Of a stretch of 44,712 nucleotides of DNA, positions 35,121 to 43,489 are shown in pieces (position 1 is the first letter of the stretch; every line of letters begins with the position of its first letter). The notes under the pieces are model-generated. The model worked only from the letters and a program-made list of their open reading frames with translations. It was not told the DNA's origin and made no database searches. Location of the stretch: NCBI GenBank assembly GCA_003223215.1, contig QHYH01000124.1, positions 1-44,712 on the forward strand. The letters are read 5' to 3'. This DNA is from Acidobacteriota bacterium. GTDB taxonomy: Bacteria > Acidobacteriota > Terriglobia > Acidiferrales > UBA7541. The translations under genes were made by a program, and so were the position numbers.

Positions 35121-37399
35121 ATCACGCCCCAGTTCCGACGTAACAACCACTCCGTGATTGGCAGGCCGAGCAGGAGCAGGAAAACCACCGGCATATCCCA
35201 CAGCTGTTTCGTATTGCGAACGGAAATCCCGGCCTCCGAGTACGACACGTCTCCGGGCAGGTTCTTCAGCTCGGACGGCGTCCAGTATCGTCCGCCCGTG
35301 TCGGATGCAAGTTGCTCCAACAGGCGCCGATTCTGCTCCGTGTGAAAGTTCTCCGCCACCCCGTCTTCGCGCTGGAACATCACCACGTCGCGACCGAGTT
35401 CCTGTGGTTGACCGCCCGCAGATTCCGCTGTGAGTTCGGCGAGATAGGTACCCGCCTTCTCCGCCGTCCATTCGGTTTCATACAGCCCAGGTGTACTTCC
35501 CGAGGGCGTCAGATCAATGAAGGCGTCCGTCCCTTGCGGTCCAACAATGTGCGCCGTGACATGCGCATTGGTGGTCTGCTGAAACTGCTTGTCGCGCACT
35601 TGTGCCTTCAACGATACCCGCCCTTCATCCATCAGCAGCCGCTCTGGCATCGAGGCGACAACCGGACCCGGCGATTCGGCCACCAGCCAGCGCAACAACT
35701 GCTGCCAGAAAAGATCGTGCGATAGGTCACCGAGAGCCTCGCTCATCTGCCAGCGCCATGTGCCGCCCGTTGCCAGAATCGCCGTGCGGCCGTGCCCGTA
35801 GCTCTCGGTAATCAGCAGCGGCAGTTTCCTCCGGCCCGCGCGCAGGTCGGCAAGCACGGTGGCTCCAGGTTTCGGCGCACCGGCATCCTCATAGTCGGCA
35901 AGATAGGTCAGCTTCTTCCAACGCTGCGCATTCTTCGCCGGATCATCCAGTAATTGAGTAATGGGCGAGTTCAGACCCTGCGCCGTCAACTCGACCGTCG
36001 CCGCGTTGCGGTGAAAGTTGTTTTTTCCTTGCGGAAGAATGGTCGGTAGCAGGTCGTTTAGGCTCGAGGCCCCCCATCCGCCGTCGCTCAACGAGAACCG
36101 GCCTCCCAGAAACAGGATCCCCCCGCCGCGGCGGTCGACATACTCACGAAGCAGCTCCTGCTGAAGCGGTGTGAAATAATCGGCGTCAACCGATCCGATG
36201 ATGATGCCCGTATAGCTAAACAGGTTCTCGGGCCGGGCCGGAAACCCGTTGGCTAGCTCGCTCGGATCGCTGATCCCCTGCCGATAGATCTTGTTTTCGC
36301 TGGTGCGTAGCATGGACACGAGCTGCACGGTGGGATCTTCCGCTTCGGCTCGCCTTATGAATTTGTATTCCCAACGCGGCTCACCCTCGAGATACAAAAT
36401 CCTTCGCTTCGCGTCGCTCACAACGATGGGGCGCGTCATGGTATTGTTCGCGAGGTTTTCTTCGCCAGACAGCGTCTCCATGCTGAAGGTCAAGCTTTTT
36501 GCGCCCGCGGCACCGGCGGGGAAGAAAACAGGCTCGGCTTGCATGCGCCCATCGGCCGCCAAGGTGATCTCGCGCCCCGCGATCTCTTTAGCCCCATCGC
36601 GAACCGTGAGCTTCGCCTTCTTACCTGCGTAGCCTCGCTGTGTCAGGCTGACCGTCGCGGAAATCCGGCTCTCCGCGATCACGCTCGCGGCGATGCTGAC
36701 GTCTTCGATCTCCACGTCATGCGCGCTCTGCTCTTTTCCGAATCCCACGGTGTGCACCGGGAGCCGCCGATTGCGTAGCGCTTGAAGAACATCGCGGCTG
36801 ATCCCCGAGCCGCCTCCTGCGCTATTCTGGCCGCCATCGCTGAGCAGCACGATCGCTCCGACGGGCAAGTCCGAGGTTTCTGTGGCGAGCCGCTTCAGAT
36901 TGTCGCCAATGCGCGTGGCCGGCGCTACCGGCATAATCTCTCGCGGCCCGTCCGCCGGCGTCAATTCACGGCCGAGCCGGTAGAGCCGCGTTTGAAAACG
37001 TTGCCGCAAGCCCGCGAGAACACCGCCCTCGAGCGCCTCGACTGCTGCCGCCTCTCGCGTTTTTCCCTCGCTATCCGCGATGCTCATGCTCCGCGAATCG
37101 TCCACGACAACGGCAATAATGTTCTGCTGTGAGCTGAGCTCGGCCACGAGGATTGCGGGTTGCCACAGCAAAAACAGGACCAGAGCTACAAACGCAGACT
37201 GTATTCCCCAAACCACCCAGGCTCGCCAGTTTCGCACCTCAGGCGCAGCGTTCCGGAGTTTCCAACGAATCAGCAGGGCAAGTCCAACAGCGGCTGCGAC
37301 CATGGCCACGACCAGCAGCCACCCAGGCCACTTCCCGAGCAGCACGAATTGCCCTTTCCGGAATACCGCGCCCGGGTATTTGAACAGAAGCTGAAACAT
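35117..37399 (-). CDS. Membrane VWA protein with glutamine-amidotransferase-like domain
   Basis: A 760-aa inner-membrane protein: two N-terminal helices (about 27-46 and 60-82), a VWA domain with MIDAS D100-D-S-R-S104 and GAIVLLSDGGQNSAG, an Ig-like domain with ISATVSLTQRGYAGKKA, then a class-I amidotransferase-like flavodoxin fold (KRRILYLEGEPRWEYKFIRR, GGGILFLGGRFSLSDGG, ESYGHGRTAILATGGTWRW), a further beta domain, and a C-terminal helix (LWDMPVVFLLLLGLPITEWL) near the stop. The amidotransferase region lacks an obvious catalytic Cys and is probably structural. A modest AAGGG precedes the start. A 100-nt gap separates it from the DUF4159 gene, so an internal promoter is possible. Confidence 0.85.
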   Translation of the reverse strand: MFQLLFKYPGAVFRKGQFVLLGKWPGWLLVVAMVAAAVGLALLIRWKLRNAAPEVRNWRAWVVWGIQSAFVALVLFLLWQPAILVAELSSQQNIIAVVVDDSRSMSIADSEGKTREAAAVEALEGGVLAGLRQRFQTRLYRLGRELTPADGPREIMPVAPATRIGDNLKRLATETSDLPVGAIVLLSDGGQNSAGGGSGISRDVLQALRNRRLPVHTVGFGKEQSAHDVEIEDVSIAASVIAESRISATVSLTQRGYAGKKAKLTVRDGAKEIAGREITLAADGRMQAEPVFFPAGAAGAKSLTFSMETLSGEENLANNTMTRPIVVSDAKRRILYLEGEPRWEYKFIRRAEAEDPTVQLVSMLRTSENKIYRQGISDPSELANGFPARPENLFSYTGIIIGSVDADYFTPLQQELLREYVDRRGGGILFLGGRFSLSDGGWGASSLNDLLPTILPQGKNNFHRNAATVELTAQGLNSPITQLLDDPAKNAQRWKKLTYLADYEDAGAPKPGATVLADLRAGRRKLPLLITESYGHGRTAILATGGTWRWQMSEALGDLSHDLFWQQLLRWLVAESPGPVVASMPERLLMDEGRVSLKAQVRDKQFQQTTNAHVTAHIVGPQGTDAFIDLTPSGSTPGLYETEWTAEKAGTYLAELTAESAGGQPQELGRDVVMFQREDGVAENFHTEQNRRLLEQLASDTGGRYWTPSELKNLPGDVSYSEAGISVRNTKQLWDMPVVFLLLLGLPITEWLLRRNWGVI

Positions 37400-37499
37400 G
37401 CACCCTTCGCGTCCTTAGTGCTACAGCAAGAATCCAGCGCGTGGCCGTCGATCTTTCACTCCATCCGCTCCCGGCAAAACGAATCGCGCCGTACCACCC

Positions 37500-38294
37500 C
37501 TAATGAGTCATCCCATACAGGATGTAGTCTAGCCCCACGCGAAACGCCATGGACGCAAATGTTTCCGGGTAATTGGGATCATCGGCCCACTCCCACGCAT
37601 CGCCGAGGTGCATATTGTGGCAGATCGCGACGATAATTCGCCCCTTGCTATCGCGGATGGCCCGCCATTTGGGCTGATAACCGTCCTTCTCATACGTCCG
37701 GCCGGTCCAAACATATTGCTCGCCGGGTATCTGCATCTTGTCGTCGATGTCGTAGAGCGTGTGGAAGATCTCATCGCCGCTCCGCAGGTCCTCGACCTCA
37801 GCGTCAGGCAGCACCAGGCGCATTCCGTTCATGAAGTTCTCCCAGTCCTCCGTACCATGGAAGTCATCCACCATCAGGAACCCACCCTTGAGCAGGTACT
37901 CGCGCAATCGTTTGGCTTCCTTCTCGCTGAATGTCCAGCTCTCCACCTGAACCGCGTAAATCCAGGGATAGTTGAAGATCTCGTCGGAATCGAGGGTAAC
38001 CACCTGCTCCGTTGGCCTCCCGTCGATGCGCGTCAACCGGTGCATGGAGATCAGAAACTGCCGGTCCGCTTTGGGATAGTCGCGCGACCACGAACTCCGC
38101 CACCGGTGGCCGTAACCACCGAAATTACTCGCTATGTTTGTGGAATAGGCCAGGCGCGACCAGTAGAACTCCGCCTTGACGTTGGTCGGGGAGTCGTCAT
38201 TTCCGAAGCCGAAATCCCCGGTCCGCTGAGCCCACAGCGCCGCGCACCCGGCCGAGGCTGCCAGAATCGCCAATGCGATGTGCGTACACTTCAT
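37500..38294 (-). CDS. Secreted DUF4159 protein (copy 1)
   Basis: A 264-aa exported protein with signal peptide (1-22). The DUF4159 body is recognised from VKAEFYWSRLAYST, MHRLTRIDGRPTEQVVTLDS, IFNYPWIYAVQVESW, LREYLLKGGFLMVDDFHG, DEIFHTLYDIDDKMQIPGEQ and the tail MAFRVGLDYILYGMTH. It has the flavodoxin-like fold of the ThuA/amidotransferase group, without visible catalytic residues. First gene of the minus-strand train. A second DUF4159 gene (40038-40901) lies on the other side of the multicopper oxidase. Confidence 0.88.
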   Translation of the reverse strand: MKCTHIALAILAASAGCAALWAQRTGDFGFGNDDSPTNVKAEFYWSRLAYSTNIASNFGGYGHRWRSSWSRDYPKADRQFLISMHRLTRIDGRPTEQVVTLDSDEIFNYPWIYAVQVESWTFSEKEAKRLREYLLKGGFLMVDDFHGTEDWENFMNGMRLVLPDAEVEDLRSGDEIFHTLYDIDDKMQIPGEQYVWTGRTYEKDGYQPKWRAIRDSKGRIIVAICHNMHLGDAWEWADDPNYPETFASMAFRVGLDYILYGMTH

Positions 38295-38445
38295 AGTGAA
38301 GCTCGGCGGAGGCGAGTGCGCGAGTATTTAGACGGCGAAAGTGCTCACTTGGTTGCAGTTAGACCGGCCTCCTGCCCGCCTTGTCCGGCCCGCGTCCGCG
38401 TGAGACGATCGAGGCAGGTCCCGATTTTCAGGGAGCGGCATTACT

Positions 38446-39891
38446 TTGGATAGGCGCGGTCTCCTCAAACTCGGCAGCATGGCTCTGGCTCACGCCGCGG
38501 CGCCGCGGCTGCCGATCGGCCAATCGGCCGGCACTCCACGGTTGCCCACGGGCCATCCCCCCGAAGACAACCCCGATTACTTGCTTCGCATTGCCCCCGT
38601 CACCGTGGAACTCGACCGCTCCCATATTCTCTCCACCGTCGGGTACAACGGTGCCGCACCCGGCCCCCTCCTTCGCCTGCGGGCCGGGAGACGGGTCGGG
38701 ATTGACGTCGTCAACGACACGGATACACCGGAGCTTGTTCATTGGCATGGCCTGCTCATCCCACCCGAGGTCGACGGCACCCAGGAAGAGGGCTCGCCGG
38801 TCGTACCGCCGCATGGACGCCGACACTTCGAACTCACACCCGGTCCAGCCGGAAGCCGGTGGTATCACTCGCACGCCATGGCAATGGATGACTTGCACAA
38901 GGGCGGGTACACGGGCCAGTTCGGCTTCGTCTACGTCGAGGACGGCAACAACCCGGGCCGGTACGACCAGGAACTCTTCCTCGCCCTGCGCGATTGGGAA
39001 CCCTTCTTTACAGCAACCATGGACGATGAGGACGACGACACCCATCATGGCCCGTTGCTCGAAAAGCCAGCCACGCTGAACACCGACCCGGATGGCCTCG
39101 AGGTCGGCTCGAACACCTACTCGATCAACGACAAGGCGCTTGGGGCCGGCGACCCGATCCGTGTTCGTGAGGGTCAACGGCTGCTCATTCACTTCCTGAA
39201 CGCCAGCGCCATCGAGAACCGCCGGGTCGCGCTGGCGGGTCACAAGATGAAGGTCATCGCACTCGATGGCAACCCGGTGCCGACTCCGCAGACACTCGAC
39301 TCGATCTTTGTCGGCGGAGGTGAGCGCATCGATGTGGTCGTCGAGATGAACAATCCGGGAGTTTGGATCCTCGGCTCAACAGAGAAGGCCATCCGCGAAT
39401 CGGGCCTCGGCGTGGTTGTGGAATACGCTGGCCAGCACCATCAGCCGCAATGGATCGATCCGCCTCAAGCGCCTTGGGACTATACCATCTTCGGAACCGC
39501 CAACTCCTCCTCACCGGCTCCGCAGAAGACCATTGAACTGATTTTCGAGAAGCTGCCCGGCGCGGCTGGCAAGTTCAATCTTTGGCTCATCAATGGCAAG
39601 CCTTACCCCCATGAACGCGAATTCGTCCTCGAACAGGGCACGCGCTACCGCCTCCTGATGCGCAACCGCACCGACGATGCTCATCCCATGCACCTCCATC
39701 GCCACCTTTGGGAGTTGGCGGAGATCAACGGCAAGAAGACTGCAGGCATTGTCAAAGATACCGTGGTAGTCCCATATTTTGGCCGAGTTATGGTTGATTT
39801 CACTGCCGATCAGCCGGGACTGGCGCTTTTTCACTGCCACATCCAACAGCACATGGACTACGGTTTTAAGGCTCTTTTTCGCTATGGCTGA
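38446..39891 (+). CDS. Tat-exported multicopper oxidase
   Basis: The 481-aa product begins with a Tat-like signal (DRRGLLKLGSMALAHAAA) from a TTG start preceded by GGGAG. Three cupredoxin domains carry the copper motifs: H99-W-H-G, W-Y-H141-S-H143, HPMHLHRHLWEL near residue 420, and the final HCHIQQHMDYG with the type-1 Cys and Met axial ligand. All ligands for T1, T2 and T3 copper are present, so it should be an active laccase-like oxidase in the periplasm (metal, phenol or lignin-type substrates). A short acidic DDEDDDTHH loop (about 190) might bind metal. It is divergent from the DUF4159 train. Confidence 0.9.
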   Translation: MDRRGLLKLGSMALAHAAAPRLPIGQSAGTPRLPTGHPPEDNPDYLLRIAPVTVELDRSHILSTVGYNGAAPGPLLRLRAGRRVGIDVVNDTDTPELVHWHGLLIPPEVDGTQEEGSPVVPPHGRRHFELTPGPAGSRWYHSHAMAMDDLHKGGYTGQFGFVYVEDGNNPGRYDQELFLALRDWEPFFTATMDDEDDDTHHGPLLEKPATLNTDPDGLEVGSNTYSINDKALGAGDPIRVREGQRLLIHFLNASAIENRRVALAGHKMKVIALDGNPVPTPQTLDSIFVGGGERIDVVVEMNNPGVWILGSTEKAIRESGLGVVVEYAGQHHQPQWIDPPQAPWDYTIFGTANSSSPAPQKTIELIFEKLPGAAGKFNLWLINGKPYPHEREFVLEQGTRYRLLMRNRTDDAHPMHLHRHLWELAEINGKKTAGIVKDTVVVPYFGRVMVDFTADQPGLALFHCHIQQHMDYGFKALFRYG

Positions 39892-40037
39892 GGCGCTTGA
39901 TTCGGTTCATCAGATTCGCTATGGACGACTGTCACCTGGCGGATAGACCATCGCAAAGCCCGTTCCCCGGCATCTCATTACAATAGAGATTTGCCCGGTG
40001 GCGAACGCGCGAGTGGCAAGACAGAAGGGAAGCTCGC

Positions 40038-40901
40038 ATGAAGGAGTCCTGTCGAGAGTTGCTGAAAATTCTTTTCCCCTTCTGTTGCGCTTTCGCCTTT
40101 GTTCGCGTGATGTTTGCCCAACTTCCTTTCCGCGAATATCCTTCTGTCGAATACGGCGAATCGGCTCCCCTGCCGCCAGATTGGCAGCGTTCGGGTGAAT
40201 GGGCTTTTGCTCGCCTCATGTACCCGCCCGGCCCCAATGACGGTTACCGTGGGCGTTTCGATGGCGATTGGCGTCAAGGCATATCGCTGTGGACCCAGGA
40301 CGGACCGCCCGCCGACCGCAATTTTTCCGCGGCTGTCCGGCGACTCACTCGCATCGACGCGCGCTCCGTGGAACAGGACGTGAATCTCGACGATGGCGAC
40401 GAGGTCTATAACTGGCCCTGGCTTTATGCCGTCCAGGTCGGTGAGTGGGGGATCACTCAACATCAGGCCGACGTCCTGCGCGACTACCTCTTACGCGGCG
40501 GCTTCCTCATGGCCGACGATTTTCACGGCGCGTACGAGTGGCAAATGTTCGAAAAGCGCATCCGTATGGTTTTTCCCGATCGCCCCATCGTCGATATCCC
40601 GAATGACGATCCAATCTTCCACACCCTCTACGATCTCGACGAGCGATATCAAATCCCCGGGGCCGCGCATTTGCGGCTCGGCTACAAAGTTCCGGATTAT
40701 CCGCAAGGGCCGGGCGATGGCAAGGGCGCTCACTGGCGTGCGATCTATGATGACAAGGGTCGCATCATGATCGCCATCTGTTTCAACTCCGATGTCGGAG
40801 ATTCCTGGGAATGGGCGAATCACCCCGCCTATCCCCAGCGTTACTCCGATCTCGGCTTGCGCGTTGGGATCAATTACCTTCTCTACGCCATGACCCACTG
40901 A
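40038..40901 (+). CDS. Secreted DUF4159 protein (copy 2)
   Basis: A 287-aa paralogue of the protein at 37500-38294, on the opposite strand. Shared landmarks: RRLTRIDARSVEQDVNLDDG, YNWPWLYAVQVGEWG, LRDYLLRGGFLMADDFHGAY, DPIFHTLYDLDERYQIPGAA and the tail LGLRVGINYLLYAMTH. The N-terminus has a signal peptide (about 10-27) followed by a longer, proline-rich segment than in copy 1. GAAGGGAAG precedes the ATG. It lies 146 nt after the multicopper oxidase on the same strand and may be co-transcribed with it. Confidence 0.88.
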   Translation: MKESCRELLKILFPFCCAFAFVRVMFAQLPFREYPSVEYGESAPLPPDWQRSGEWAFARLMYPPGPNDGYRGRFDGDWRQGISLWTQDGPPADRNFSAAVRRLTRIDARSVEQDVNLDDGDEVYNWPWLYAVQVGEWGITQHQADVLRDYLLRGGFLMADDFHGAYEWQMFEKRIRMVFPDRPIVDIPNDDPIFHTLYDLDERYQIPGAAHLRLGYKVPDYPQGPGDGKGAHWRAIYDDKGRIMIAICFNSDVGDSWEWANHPAYPQRYSDLGLRVGINYLLYAMTH

Positions 40902-40947
40902 CCTGATCGCAGTTCAACCCGTTGCGAGTGCCAGCAACAGGTGCGTG

Positions 40948-41364
40948 TTATCTGTCGTTCCGGCGATGATCGTGATCAAAATGGCGCTCGTCATGTCGAT
41001 CGTGATCGCGGAAGTCGCGGTCGCGACCGCGATCCCAGTGGTGATCGTGTTCAACGCGGCCGCGGTCTCCCTCCCAGTAGCCCCCGTAATATCGCTCGCC
41101 ATCGTGGCGCGGCGGAATCCAACGCGCTCCCTCGTACGGTGGCCGAGTCCAATACCCTTCGTGCCATTTGTAATGCCTGCCCACCGGATACCAATAACCC
41201 GCCACCCACACGTGCTCACGAGCGGGGCTTGGGGGAAGAACGGCGACCGCCCGTGGCGGCGGTGGTGCCCCAATCACGATTCCGACAGAAACCTGGGCTT
41301 CACTTGCGCGAGCTAGAACTAACAGCGTCGCGACCAGCAGTGTCGCTCTGATGACGTTTTTCAT
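40948..41364 (-). CDS. Secreted YXWGXW-repeat protein
   Basis: A 138-aa exported protein: signal peptide (1-23, ending SEAQ), a proline-rich linker PPPPRAVAVLPPSP, YXWGXW-type repeats (VWVAGYWYPVG, YKWHEGYWTRPPYEG, YYGGYWEGD), and a histidine/aspartate/arginine-rich tail (about residues 104-138, with repeats of RDRD and HDR). Such repeat proteins are widespread in Acidobacteriota and proteobacteria; function unknown, with metal or cell-wall binding suggested by the His/Asp tail. It converges on the DUF4159 gene with a 46-nt gap. Confidence 0.8.
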   Translation of the reverse strand: MKNVIRATLLVATLLVLARASEAQVSVGIVIGAPPPPRAVAVLPPSPAREHVWVAGYWYPVGRHYKWHEGYWTRPPYEGARWIPPRHDGERYYGGYWEGDRGRVEHDHHWDRGRDRDFRDHDRHDERHFDHDHRRNDR

Positions 41365-41841
41365 GTGGCTGTAGCCTCCCTCGACATCCTACGCGCAAGC
41401 GGGGAGGCGTTCGGAAGCAGTGCTATTCGTGAATGCGAAAGAAATACTTGGTCACGCGTACAGGTAAATGTCCTGCCCCAGGTTAATTCCACCACCTCGC
41501 CACAGACATTTCCACGTGGGGATCCTCGTCGTTAGGAAGTTCCGCCGCTCTTTCTGGAGGTGGTTGTCTTCTGACCTGAGCCGCCGTTCGGTAACCGCAT
41601 ACTTCTCCGCGGTTGCGCCGTTCCCCTTGCGGGCAGGTTGTTGCATCGAGGCTCGGACGCAGACGGACCGGACGCTGACCCAAGATGTCGACGGCGTACG
41701 GGCCCCGCGAAGCGCTGCCCACGGCGCTGCCGGGGAGGTCCGGGTATCGCTTGCGAAGGCCTTTGACCATTTGACCATCTGCCTACACGTGGATAGCACG
41801 CGACGTAGGCGTATAATCCGTGCCGTTTGAGGGGGAAAACG
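41365..41841. other. Intergenic region
   Basis: Overlapping open frames on both strands (for example 95 codons at 41483-41770 minus) have arginine/proline-rich composition without family signal and are treated as chance. The right part precedes the DUF4440-like gene and should contain its promoter; GAGGGGG at 41829-41835 is its ribosome-binding site. Confidence 0.35.
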
Positions 41842-42288
41842 ATGCGCGCGGGGATATTCTCGACCTTAGCTCTCTGCCTGCTTGGATGCTTCGCGGTTCG
41901 TGACTTGGCGCAGGAAAAATCAGACGCGACGAGTATTCGTGCCTTGGAATCAAAATGGGTGGATGCATATAAGCAGCGGCAAATCGCTACCGTTGCGGGG
42001 CTGCTGGCAGATGACTACGTCATTACCGTTGAAGATGGCACCACCTACGGTAAGGTCGGCTTCATTAGCTATAATGCGGGACCCTTGCGCGTGGATATTG
42101 CGGAATTGGCGGACGTCAAGATTCGCATGCACGAGAACATCGCGGTGGTGACAGGGGCCTACCACGAACGAGGCGAACTGGGCGGGAAAGCCTACGACTA
42201 TCACGACCGGCTAACCGATGTGTGGATGAAGGTTGGCGGAAAATGGCTGCTCATTGCATCGCACTATAGCGTGCCCGCGCGCCCTTAG
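41842..42288 (+). CDS. Secreted SnoaL-like/DUF4440 (NTF2-fold) protein
   Basis: A 148-aa protein with a signal peptide that may carry a lipobox (LALCLLGC), then an NTF2-like cone fold: IRALESKWVDAYKQRQIATV, GLLADDYVITVEDGTTYGK, RMHENIAVVTGAYHERG, and the closing strands YDYHDRLTDVWMKVGGKWLL with ASHYSVPARP. DUF4440 proteins are common small exported proteins in Acidobacteriota; substrates unknown. Start chosen at 41842 because GAGGGGG lies just upstream; an in-frame TTG at 41827 is less likely. Confidence 0.8.
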   Translation: MRAGIFSTLALCLLGCFAVRDLAQEKSDATSIRALESKWVDAYKQRQIATVAGLLADDYVITVEDGTTYGKVGFISYNAGPLRVDIAELADVKIRMHENIAVVTGAYHERGELGGKAYDYHDRLTDVWMKVGGKWLLIASHYSVPARP

Positions 42289-42497
42289 TCGAACCCCAGA
42301 ATCACTCGCACAAGGTTGGCCCGCCTGCACCGTCCCTCGAGGAAATTGCTCTCCCTGGGAAATGCAAGCCATTCCTTTGCGAAGATAGATAGGGCCGGAC
42401 AGCAGCTGACCACTTTCTTGACTTCCACCACAACACCCTACACTGCCTAGTACAACCTGGCTCCGCAAGAAGCGGGGAGACACTCCGCCGCATAAAA

Positions 42498-42665
42498 AAA
42501 AACGAGCAGCGAGATTTGTTCCCTGGCGCCCTGAAAATGAAGGTTTTGCGCGCGCTGAAGCGCGAACCTCTCCACGGCTATGCCCTCGCTCGGCACATCA
42601 AGCGCACCTCGAACGATCTGCTTCGGATCGAACAACGCGCGCTCTATCCGGCGAAGCCACCGGAA
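42498..42665 (+). pseudogene. PadR-family regulator fragment
   Basis: The frame reads KNEQRDLFPGALKMKVLRAL, KREPLHGYALARHIKRTSND, LLRIEQRALYPA: the N-terminal winged helix of a PadR repressor, in the variant usually encoded beside ADOP permeases. After YPA the frame is scrambled (KPPEHDGRCKSS), and there is no start codon upstream other than a TTG. No permease gene follows. A run of nine A residues at 42494-42502 precedes it. Confidence 0.75.
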
Positions 42666-43130
42666 CACGATGGACGTTGCAAGAGCAGTTTGAGAAAGCG
42701 TCTGCGATCTGTAATCTCCTGTTTATGGTCCTTTAACAATGGCCTCTTAGAGATCGGTTATCGCGGCTCAGAACAGAAAAAAACAAAAACTCGAGATCGT
42801 CTGCTTTAGGCCGATCACTGATCACCGTTTCGCACTCTTTGTTGGCTTGCAGATCTAGGCCTATTCGTCCTCCAGAATACCTGGAGAGTTGCATGTAATG
42901 CTCGATATAAAAATACGGCATCTCCCCAATTGCACCATCGCTACGCCGTAGGTATTGTCGCTGCGGGACCCTGAAGATCCGAGAAGAGGAGTTTGCAGTT
43001 TCATTACAAATGTAAAGAACTGATGTTGTGTCTCTTCCTTCGTGTTTCGCGCAAGTGGACAACCAAAGGTCAGAAGCACGTAGCGGGGAGAAGGACACCA
43101 GGCAAGAAACCATCCGCTAGAGAAGACTCC
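42666..43130. other. Intergenic region
   Basis: A 126-codon open frame on the minus strand (42733-43113) has no recognisable motif or ribosome-binding site and is not called. AGAGAAG just before 43131 is the ribosome-binding site of the decayed gene that follows. Confidence 0.3.
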
Positions 43131-43450
43131 ATGTCAAAGCGTACCTTGCGGTTGCTGCTGGTTGACTGGCTCTTTAGGGCGCGTTGTGGGCGGCGGATGA
43201 CCCCTTCGTCGGCGAATGGAAGCTCAACCCGTCCAAAAGCAAGCTCAGCGACGAAATGAAGGTTGAGAGCGCCGGCGGAAACAAGTGCGCATTTGACTTC
43301 GGCGAAACCATCGTGGCCGATCGGACCGACCAGCCCGGTAACTTCGGCCCTGCCTTGATTGCATAACAATGTCGGTGAGCGTCCTGGGCCCGGGCCGCAC
43401 CCATCATCGCCGCGACCTGCAAGCTCACCCAAGACGGCAACACCCACCTA
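43131..43450 (+). pseudogene. Small secreted protein, frameshifted and truncated
   Basis: From ATG 43131 the peptide MSKRTLRLLLV starts a signal sequence, then the frame shifts between about 43160 and 43184 to WAADDPFVGEWKLNPSKSKL, DEMKVESAGGNKCAFDFGET and IVADRTDQPGNFG, ending at a premature stop at 43366. Further fragments (APIIAATCKLTQDGNT) follow out of frame. I recognise the parent as a lipocalin-like small secreted protein common in Acidobacteriota. This copy has at least two disabling shifts. Confidence 0.6.
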
Positions 43451-43489
43451 GATTCGCCAGTGTTTCTAATTCTTAGATGGAGACGATAT

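Noticed and set aside
35121-35471. N-terminal extension of the caspase-like protein
   Set aside because: It overlaps the C-terminal coding region of the preceding gene in another frame and lacks a start signal; ATG 35120 gives a signal peptide and the ATGA overlap.
37608-38453. 281-codon plus-strand frame opposite DUF4159 copy 1
   Set aside because: The DUF4159 reading on the minus strand has clear motifs and a signal peptide; this frame has none.
38428-39243. 271-codon minus-strand frame opposite the multicopper oxidase
   Set aside because: The oxidase copper motifs are on the plus strand; the antisense frame is a by-product.
42733-43113. 126-codon minus-strand frame
   Set aside because: No recognisable motif, weak start context and no neighbour support.
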